10,626 nt of DNA from an uncultured Anaerolineaceae bacterium (GTDB taxonomy: Bacteria; Chloroflexota; Anaerolineae; Anaerolineales; Anaerolineaceae): NCBI GenBank assembly GCA_937920255.1, contig CALDSL010000243.1, forward strand, positions 1 through 10,626, written 5' to 3'. Under the pieces are notes generated by a model. The model saw only the letters and a list, made by a program, of their open reading frames with translations. It was not told the DNA's origin and did not search any database. The stretch's first letter is position 1, and every line of letters begins with the position of its first letter. Positions 1 through 5,116 of this stretch are shown in pieces. A program made the position numbers and the translations under genes.

Positions 1-27
1 ATTTAGAAATTTAATTCTATAATTCTA

Positions 28-56
28 TTGCATTTATAGAACATATATGCTATACT
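28..56 (+). promoter_or_regulatory. Promoter of bet
   Basis: A -35 box TTGCAT (28-33) and a -10 box TATACT (51-56) are separated by 17 bases, the ideal spacing. Transcription would start near 63, leaving a leader of about 65 bases before the GTG at 128. The surrounding 60 bases are strongly AT-rich compared with the rest of the window. The half-site TTCTAT occurs twice (15-20 and 23-28) and its inverse ATAGAA at 36-41 and 105-110, so the -35 box and spacer are covered by an inverted repeat that could be an operator. Confidence 0.6.
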
Positions 57-127
57 TTCCCTACTTCGAACTGCCGTTAATGAAACTTGATCCCTATCTT
101 ATCTATAGAATGATGAGGAACGCAAAC

Positions 128-1183
128 GTGAAAGGTACGGAAACCCAAACATCGTATTTTGTGTCGGAAGTTCAGAGCCAGGGCGGACTGGTGTTTGACC
201 AGGAAAAGATTGACCTGATCAAGCGCACCATCGCCCGCGGCGCAAACGAAGACGAGCTGGCCCTGTTCATCGAGCAGTGCCGCCGCACCAGCCTTGATCC
301 ATTCGCGCGCCAGATCTACTCGGTGCGCCGCAAACAATGGAACTCACAATCGCGTTCGTACGAAGACGCGCAGGTGATCCAGGTTTCGATTGACGGCTTC
401 CGCCTGATCGCGGACCGCACCCGCAAGTACGCCGGGCAGGTTGGCCCGTGGTGGTGCGGCCCGGACGGCGAGTGGAAAGAAGTGTGGCTGAGTGACGAGC
501 CGCCGGCCGCCGCGCGCATGGGCGTGCTGCGCCACGACTTCCACCAGCCGCTGTACGCCATCGCAGTGTACAAGAGCTACGTGCAGACCAACTCGTACGG
601 CGAGCCGATCAGCCGCTGGAAGACCGACCCGGCCGGGATGCTGGCCAAATGCGCCGAAGCGCTGGCGCTGCGCCGCGCCTTCCCGCAGGAGCTGAGTGGA
701 TTGTACACGACAGAAGAAATGGGCCAGGCGGATAATACCGCCCAACTGGCAGCCGAGCCGGTAAACGGTAACGGCGGCCACACCCGCAATCGAATTCCGG
801 GCCAGCGGCCATACACACCCGAAGAGTTGAAGTCCAACTTCGCCCGCGCCGTGAGCATGATTGAATCACGCGGCATGGCGCTGGGTGAGAACGATGCTGC
901 CATCGTCGCTGGAGCGATGGACAACCTGCTCGAAGACGAAGACCAAATCGCCGCGTATCTAGCGTACATCACCGGTTTGCACTCGCTGGAAGAGATGACC
1001 GAAGCCGAAATCATTGCCCTCAACCGGCTGCTCAAACCGTCCGATGCAGATGGGATCTGGATGCCCTGCACCGAAGCCATCGAAGAAGCCCAGGCCGTGA
1101 TGCTCCTGCTCGACGAAGCCACCGATGTGGAAAACGACGAAGACGATGCGGAAGATACCCTTACTGGTGACACCGAAGAATAA
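128..1183 (+). CDS. bet: Phage recombination protein Bet (RecT/Beta family single-strand annealing protein)
   Basis: This protein is predicted to bind single-stranded DNA and anneal complementary strands during recombination. Three blocks match lambda Beta as I know it: SLDPFARQIY (residues 55-64, like the GLNPWTKEIY block), IDGFRLIADRT (88-98, like VDGWSRIINEN) and WKTDPAGML (164-172, like WQSHPKRML), followed by an Ala/Arg-rich helix and GLYTTEEM. The open frame reaches back to an ATG at 47, but a good promoter (-10 at 51-56) lies inside that extension, so 47 cannot be the start. The GTG at 128 has a GAGGAA ribosome site 7 bases upstream, whereas the ATGs at 80, 110 and 113 have none. From 128 the protein has 351 residues, longer than lambda Beta (261), with an extra C-terminal half ending in a very acidic tail. 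No exonuclease partner or SSB is visible. The family call is firm; the start is an inference. Confidence 0.88.
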   Translation: MKGTETQTSYFVSEVQSQGGLVFDQEKIDLIKRTIARGANEDELALFIEQCRRTSLDPFARQIYSVRRKQWNSQSRSYEDAQVIQVSIDGFRLIADRTRKYAGQVGPWWCGPDGEWKEVWLSDEPPAAARMGVLRHDFHQPLYAIAVYKSYVQTNSYGEPISRWKTDPAGMLAKCAEALALRRAFPQELSGLYTTEEMGQADNTAQLAAEPVNGNGGHTRNRIPGQRPYTPEELKSNFARAVSMIESRGMALGENDAAIVAGAMDNLLEDEDQIAAYLAYITGLHSLEEMTEAEIIALNRLLKPSDADGIWMPCTEAIEEAQAVMLLLDEATDVENDEDDAEDTLTGDTEE

Positions 1184-1223
1184 TTCCGGCTCTGCTGGCG
1201 AAGCAACCTGATCCTGATCGACC

Positions 1224-1253
1224 GTCCTGCCCTCTCATCCCAGAGGGCAGGAC
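1224..1253. terminator. Hairpin between convergent bet and rusA, probable terminator
   Basis: A perfect 12-base-pair stem (1224-1235 with 1242-1253, GTCCTGCCCTCT against its complement) closes a 6-base loop, CATCCC. It lies 40 bases after the bet stop and 17 bases past the end of the rusA frame. Neither side has a true T-run (GCGTTTA on the + side), so it is a strong hairpin but an imperfect intrinsic terminator. It is placed to stop transcripts from both convergent genes. Confidence 0.65.
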
Positions 1254-1270
1254 GCGTTTAACCCCTACTA

Positions 1271-1642
1271 TCAGTCGCTGCCGTCCTCGGTCACTTCGGA
1301 AACCAGTACGTACACGCCCGCAGCCGAGCCGGCGTGCTTGTGGAGCAGCAGATGCACGATCTGCGAGTCGTCCATGTAAACGACCTTCTTGAGCGCGTCG
1401 AGCACGCCCTTGCTCAGGTTGTCCAGGTCTACGCGGCGGTTGTGGTTGAGGATAAAATCCAGCTCGACTTCCACCCAGGAGCGGGTCGGTTCGCGCCCGT
1501 GCATGGCAATTTCGGCCCGGCGCTGCACTTTCTCCTGCCAGGCGCGCACATCCTTGTCGATATACCCGCCCCCACCACGCAGCGCGCGGAAGGATTGTTT
1601 GGGTACCGGGTGCCCGTTGATGAAAAACTCTACCAGCCGCAT
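1271..1642 (-). CDS. rusA: RusA-family Holliday junction resolvase
   Basis: This is a small metal-dependent endonuclease of the RusA family, which cuts four-way DNA junctions as a dimer. It has 123 residues, against 120 for E. coli RusA. The N-terminus has the family motif PVPKQSFR (residues 13-20). The core reads RRVDLDNLSKGVLDAL (69-84), then YMDDSQIV. Asp72, Asp74 and Asp91 fall where the catalytic aspartates D70, D72 and D91 of E. coli RusA lie, and Lys78 follows the DxDN motif. The ATG at 1642 has GAGGA four bases upstream, and a good promoter lies 38 bases further up. Genes of this family are usually of phage origin. Here it converges with a Bet annealing gene, so the two recombination functions sit together but have separate promoters. 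Confidence 0.9.
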   Translation of the reverse strand: MRLVEFFINGHPVPKQSFRALRGGGGYIDKDVRAWQEKVQRRAEIAMHGREPTRSWVEVELDFILNHNRRVDLDNLSKGVLDALKKVVYMDDSQIVHLLLHKHAGSAAGVYVLVSEVTEDGSD

Positions 1643-1679
1643 CGTGTCCTCGGATCAGCACATAGAATAAATGTTCTTT

Positions 1680-1707
1680 ATTATACATGCAACCCGTCCT
1701 GGATCAA
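1680..1707 (-). promoter_or_regulatory. Promoter of rusA
   Basis: Read on the minus strand, TTGATC (1707-1702) and a perfect TATAAT (1685-1680) are 16 bases apart. Transcription would start near 1673, about 30 bases before the rusA ATG. The inverted repeat GAATAAATGTTC (1665-1676, + strand) covers the expected start site and resembles the Gram-positive SOS box GAAC-N4-GTTC with one mismatch. Confidence 0.6.
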
Positions 1708-1768
1708 TAGAGGCAATGCGTGTTTGATCGTGCGTCCCATTGCAAGGATCGAGCCTTGAGCGGCCACG

Positions 1769-1796
1769 GTAGAGACGCAAGATTTTGCGTCTCTAC
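1769..1796. repeat. Dispersed palindromic repeat (GTAGAGACG type)
   Basis: A perfect 12-base-pair stem, GTAGAGACGCAA against TTGCGTCTCTAC, closes the 4-base loop GATT. Palindromes beginning GTAGAGACG and ending CGTCTCTAC are, to my knowledge, frequent dispersed intergenic repeats in several bacterial groups, so this is probably one copy of a family. It stands upstream of rusA in the non-coding stretch and is not linked to any gene start. It is followed by TTATTT, so it could also end transcription on the + strand. Confidence 0.7.
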
Positions 1797-1819
1797 TTAT
1801 TTGATAACTCGCACAAAAG

Positions 1820-1864
1820 CGCACCACGAAGGTGCGAAGAGCGCGCACCGTCCCGCACCGTCCC
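1820..1864. repeat. Small hairpin followed by a 10-bp tandem duplication
   Basis: CGCACC (1820-1825) pairs with GGTGCG (1831-1836) around a 5-base loop. It is followed by two exact copies of GCACCGTCCC (1845-1854 and 1855-1864). Together with the 14-bp array that follows directly, this makes a compact non-coding repeat island. Confidence 0.6.
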
Positions 1865-1865
1865 G

Positions 1866-1921
1866 GTGTTCCTTCGGGAGTGTCCTTGCGGGAGTGTTCC
1901 TTCGGGATTGTCCTTACGGGA
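1866..1921. repeat. 14-bp tandem array of four units
   Basis: Four 14-base units lie head to tail with no gap. GTGTTCCTTCGGGA occurs at 1866-1879 and again, identical, at 1894-1907. GTGTCCTTGCGGGA is at 1880-1893 and TTGTCCTTACGGGA at 1908-1921. The units alternate as A-B-A-B, so a 28-base pair of units was probably duplicated. Each unit can fold into a mini-hairpin, TCC-TTCG-GGA in the A units, with the loop varying as TTCG, TTGC or TTAC. The 14-base period would shift any reading frame, so the array is non-coding. Confidence 0.75.
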
Positions 1922-2020
1922 GGGAACTTGTTTATCATTTTGCGTGGCCCACAGGGCTGTGCCCGCAAAGCGCGACCGGCTATTCAAATGCTCCACTACG
2001 ATTTGCAATAGAAAACGTTG

Positions 2021-2026
2021 TATAAT
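2021..2026 (+). promoter_or_regulatory. -10 box of the acyltransferase gene
   Basis: A perfect TATAAT is present, but no convincing -35 box sits 16-18 bases upstream (ACGATT at 17). TTGCAA (2003-2008) is only 12 bases away. Transcription would start near 2033, about 67 to 82 bases before the possible start codons. It may be a weak or activator-dependent promoter. Confidence 0.45.
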
Positions 2027-2099
2027 CACTTCATTAATGGTTGAGGGATGCGGCGGCAAACAGGGGGTTTGGGCTGCATTCCGCGAATAATGGGAAGAC

Positions 2100-3185
2100 A
2101 TGTGGGGGAAACACATGCGTTCAGCAGAACGGCTACCGAACACGTCGTTTCTGGTCAGCCTTTCGGGGTTGGCCATTGTCATGGTGGTATTGATCCACCT
2201 GCGCGTCTTTACCTACGCGCACGTCTATTTTGGCGGCGAGAACCAGTTTATCCAGTTCACGCAGCTATCCACGCTGGATAAGATCATCGAACTGCTCATC
2301 CGTTACGCGGTGCCGATCTTTATCTTCATATCGGGCTTCAAATTCGCTTATAACTACAACCGCCACGTGGTCGATGGGCGCTACCGGTGGAAAACTTTCT
2401 TCCTTTCACGCCTGAACAAACTGGCCGTTCCGTATGTGGTTTGGTCACTGTTCTATTTGCTGGCCGGCTTTCTGATCGAGACCCTGCAGGCGTGGCTTGG
2501 CTTGGGCCCCGCGGCGCCGTTTTTCACGCGTGAACAACTAACTGGTTTGTTGACCGGTTTTGGCAACTACGCTTACCAGTTGTGGTTTCTTCCCTTGCTG
2601 CTGGTGGTCAGCTTTACGGTGATCTTCTTCCGTTATATCCTGCGCGCGGCGTGGGTGTTGTATTTGTTTTACGCCGTGTTTTACGTGGGCCTGTTTTTCT
2701 TCCCAGATGTGGTGAAAGATGCCGGCGCGTTGGGCATCTGGCCGCGCTACTTTTTGAATTTTGAACTCGGGTTGTTATTCGGGGCGAAGTTTCTCCAGCA
2801 GGGCCGCTTGCCACGCCTGTGGCCGGCCGTTGCCGCGTGGCTGGTGATCGCCACTGCGCGCCTGTTCAACTTGAGTGACCAAATCGACGTCGTGTTGGAC
2901 ACGCTGATGATGATCCTGACCCCGCTGGCGGCGTACTACATGGTCGGTTTGCTGGCGCGGCCCAAGCCCAACGGACTACTGTACAATCTGGGGGATGAGA
3001 GCTGGGCGATTTATCTCCTGCATGCGCCGATTCTCACCAACCTGGTCAACAGCGCCTCCGAAAAACTGGGGCTGGTAGGCCCCTGGTTGGATCTCCCCAA
3101 GGCGGCCTTCATTCTGCTCGTGTCGCTGCTCATGGCCCGGCTGATCTATGAAAAGCTGCCCCGGTTGTCAAAAGTGCTGCTCTAG
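2100..3185 (+). CDS. Acyltransferase 3 family membrane protein (OafA/WecH type)
   Basis: This integral membrane protein is predicted to transfer acyl groups, usually acetyl, to a surface sugar or lipid; the substrate cannot be told from sequence. It has 361 residues and about ten hydrophobic segments. The first segment carries LSGLAIVMVVLIHL with His33, YAVPIFIFISGF (69-80) is the usual second segment, and near the C-terminus NLGDESWAIYLLHAP has the family's second conserved His. The usual R-x10-H motif reads Ser22-x10-His33 here, so the Arg is missing. Start: the ATG at 2100 is preceded by GGGAAG. The ATG at 2115 (Met6) has GGGGGAA five bases upstream and is an equally good choice. No polysaccharide biosynthesis genes adjoin it. 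The family is secure; the role is open. Confidence 0.85.
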   Translation: MWGKHMRSAERLPNTSFLVSLSGLAIVMVVLIHLRVFTYAHVYFGGENQFIQFTQLSTLDKIIELLIRYAVPIFIFISGFKFAYNYNRHVVDGRYRWKTFFLSRLNKLAVPYVVWSLFYLLAGFLIETLQAWLGLGPAAPFFTREQLTGLLTGFGNYAYQLWFLPLLLVVSFTVIFFRYILRAAWVLYLFYAVFYVGLFFFPDVVKDAGALGIWPRYFLNFELGLLFGAKFLQQGRLPRLWPAVAAWLVIATARLFNLSDQIDVVLDTLMMILTPLAAYYMVGLLARPKPNGLLYNLGDESWAIYLLHAPILTNLVNSASEKLGLVGPWLDLPKAAFILLVSLLMARLIYEKLPRLSKVLL

Positions 3186-3340
3186 CGCGGTAAAGAACCG
3201 CCTGGACAACCTTAGCGCTTTGTAACGCTTGCGGCAGGCTGTATAATAAAGGCGAGGATCAACAAAAGCGAGGGGCTGGAGATCAAAATACGCTTTCCTG
3301 TTCCACAGGCCCCTTTAACCATTATTGTTGAACATGGATT
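3186..3340 (+). promoter_or_regulatory. Promoter and leader of the beta-helix gene
   Basis: TTGTAA (3220-3225) and a perfect TATAAT (3242-3247) are 16 bases apart, giving a leader of about 87 bases. A short hairpin GCGGT-AAAGA-ACCGC (3187-3201) lies just after the acyltransferase stop. It has no T-run and is too weak to call a terminator. In the leader, CCTG-TTCCA-CAGG (3297-3309) can form a small hairpin. No clear ribosome site precedes the ATG at 3341. Confidence 0.5.
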
Positions 3341-5110
3341 ATGGGTACACCTACTACCGACCAACGCTTTCGGCAGGCTGTCCAATTGGCCCAGCGGGGC
3401 CACCGGCACCGCGCCGCGCCTGTTTTCGCAGGGATTGTGAAAGAAGATCCGCGCAACGAAGCTGCGTGGCTGTGGCTTGCCGCCTGTCTGGATGATCCGC
3501 AGCGCCAGCGCTACTGCCTGGAACAGGCGCTGAATATCAACCCGCAAAACCAGCGCGCCCGCCAGGCATTGATGAAAACGTCCGCGCAGACTGTCGAGCG
3601 ATCCGCTTCGATACCGCGCACGGGGACTGCGCTGGTGTTCGACGTGCCGGAAACAGCGGACGACCAACCTGTTCGGCCTGATCCAGCCGCTCCTCCGCAG
3701 ACCCGGCGCAGCCGAACCGGCCTGATCATCCTGCTGCTGGTGCTTCTGGCGGCAATCGCGGCGTTGATCTATTTTTTTCAAAGCCGGGGGGAAGGCTTCT
3801 TCGATAGGAGAAGCGGGCAGCCGCAATTAACGGATCTGGCCCAGGCCTTGCGTGACGCCCCACCTGGCGCTACCATCACCCTGAGCGAAGGGGTGTTCAA
3901 CATCTCCGAAGCGCTGGAGATCGATAAGGCGGTCACGCTCAAGGGCGCGGGGGTGGATGCAACCGAGCTGGTGCTGCTGGAAGGCGGCTTTGTAGTGATG
4001 GCAGGCAGCGCCTTTCACATGGAGGATATTTCCGTCCGCTACGACGGCCAAGCCGGCGCGGATGTAATCTTTTCGGAGGGCGGCGAGATCAACCTGACCG
4101 CCTGCCGGGTGGGCGGCGGCCGCTGGGATCCGCAAACGCAGGCTGGAGGGCGTGGGCTGGTGATTGATGGCGGCATCGGCGCCATCTCGCGCTGCGAATT
4201 TGTGCACAACGACCTGACCGGCATGGAGGTGCGCGGCGAAGCGGCCCCGCTGATCCACGAAAACCTGATCCACCAGAACCGCGCCGGTGGAATGATCGTC
4301 AGCGGCAGCGCGCAGCCGGAAATCCGCAACAATATCATCCGCGACAACGGCGATACCGGCCTGGTGTTTTACCAGACAGCCGCGGGTAAGGCAATCGACA
4401 ATGAAATCAGCGGCAATGCCTACACCGGCATCGCAGTCCGCGACCAGGCCGCCCCGCTGATCGTCGAAAACACGGTGGCGCATAACCTGGAGTTTGGCGC
4501 AGAGATTACCGAACAAGCCAGGCCGATGCTGCTCAGCAACATCTTCCGCGAGAGCGGGCGCGCCGGGATCGCGTACTTCAACAACGCCGCCGGAGCCGCG
4601 CAGGATAACGACTGCTCGGATAATGCGATGCACGGCATCAGCGTCAACGACGAAGCCGCGCCGTTTTTACAGGAAAACCGCTGCCAGCGCAACGCGCAGG
4701 TGGGCATCGACTACTGGGGCCGTTCGGGGGGCAGCGCGGTTAACAACGAAACCACCGATAACGGGCTGCAGGGCATCGCCGTGCACGAGGAGGCGAGCCC
4801 CGTTCTGGAAAATAATATCAGCCGGCGCAACAACGACAGCGGCATCATCTTCTGGGGCGCTTCGGGCGGGGCCGCGCGCAACAATGAATGCTCGGATAAC
4901 CGGTTGAACGGCATCTCGGTGCACGCCGACGCCCAACCGGTTATCGAGAAAAATATGTGCAGCGGAAACAACCTGTCTGGCATCGCTTTCTATGAGCGGG
5001 CGGGCGGCAGCGCGCGCGAAAATCGCTGCGCGGATAACGCCACCAACACGATCTTCATCGCCGATGAAGCCAGGCCTGCTCTAGGCCAGAACCAGTGCAG
5101 TGATAATTAG
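3341..5110 (+). CDS. TPR-membrane-anchored right-handed parallel beta-helix protein
   Basis: This 589-residue protein has three parts. Residues 5-80 look like a short TPR unit (helices with NEAAWLWLAACL, then YCLEQALNINPQN). Residues 127-146 form one membrane segment preceded by the basic stretch TRRSR, which suggests N-inside, C-outside topology. From about 165 to the end it is a right-handed parallel beta-helix (pectin-lyase-like, NosD/Beta_helix families). It begins with the usual entry, ALRDAPPGATITLSEGVFNIS, and continues as 14 rungs from residue 272. Such domains bind or process polysaccharides, or serve as scaffolds; no catalytic residues can be assigned. The chain stops within the last rung with no visible cap. 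It has its own promoter and ends 6 bases from the convergent muramidase gene. The fold is well supported; the function is unknown. Confidence 0.85.
   Translation: MGTPTTDQRFRQAVQLAQRGHRHRAAPVFAGIVKEDPRNEAAWLWLAACLDDPQRQRYCLEQALNINPQNQRARQALMKTSAQTVERSASIPRTGTALVFDVPETADDQPVRPDPAAPPQTRRSRTGLIILLLVLLAAIAALIYFFQSRGEGFFDRRSGQPQLTDLAQALRDAPPGATITLSEGVFNISEALEIDKAVTLKGAGVDATELVLLEGGFVVMAGSAFHMEDISVRYDGQAGADVIFSEGGEINLTACRVGGGRWDPQTQAGGRGLVIDGGIGAISRCEFVHNDLTGMEVRGEAAPLIHENLIHQNRAGGMIVSGSAQPEIRNNIIRDNGDTGLVFYQTAAGKAIDNEISGNAYTGIAVRDQAAPLIVENTVAHNLEFGAEITEQARPMLLSNIFRESGRAGIAYFNNAAGAAQDNDCSDNAMHGISVNDEAAPFLQENRCQRNAQVGIDYWGRSGGSAVNNETTDNGLQGIAVHEEASPVLENNISRRNNDSGIIFWGASGGAARNNECSDNRLNGISVHADAQPVIEKNMCSGNNLSGIAFYERAGGSARENRCADNATNTIFIADEARPALGQNQCSDN
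4154..5107 (+). repeat. Beta-helix rung repeats, 14 units of 23 residues (69 bp)
   Basis: From residue 272 the chain divides into rungs that nearly all begin with Gly. Rungs 2-13 have exactly 23 residues; rung 1 has 22 and rung 14 is cut at 20. In rungs 2-14, position 15 is Asn in all 13 and position 20 is Asn in 12 (Ser in rung 6). Position 10 is Pro or Gly in the order P P G P P G P G P G P G P. From rung 7 a two-rung unit of 46 residues (138 bp) therefore repeats. Confidence 0.85.
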
Positions 5111-5116
5111 CCCCGG

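Larger units (their letters stand above)
1643..2099. other. Non-coding intergenic region rich in repeats
   Basis: No gene is supported in these 457 bases. From left to right they hold the rusA ribosome site and promoter (minus strand), the GTAGAGACG palindrome, the small hairpin and 10-bp duplication, the four-unit 14-bp array, about 80 bases with nothing recognisable, and the -10 box and leader of the acyltransferase gene. Open frames across it are not multiples of the repeat period and match nothing I recognise. Confidence 0.7.

Noticed and set aside
577..1206. A 209-residue minus-strand open frame inside bet
   Set aside because: Serine-rich shadow of the bet codons; bet has clear family motifs, and nothing in this frame is recognisable.
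1161..1688. A 175-residue minus-strand frame over rusA
   Set aside because: It overlaps rusA in another frame. The rusA frame has the catalytic aspartates, a ribosome site and a promoter.
1866..1921. The tandem array as a CRISPR
   Set aside because: The units are only 14 bases with no spacers between them, and there are no cas genes.
1..2030. A complete prophage around bet and rusA
   Set aside because: No integrase, structural, packaging or attachment sequences are visible; only two recombination genes are supported.
1681..2182. Open frames in both directions across the repeat island
   Set aside because: The 14-base period shifts frame at each unit, the products are low in information, and none has a ribosome site tied to a family.
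2048..2281. A 77-residue + frame with GAGGG before its ATG
   Set aside because: It runs mostly inside the acyltransferase gene out of frame and resembles nothing.
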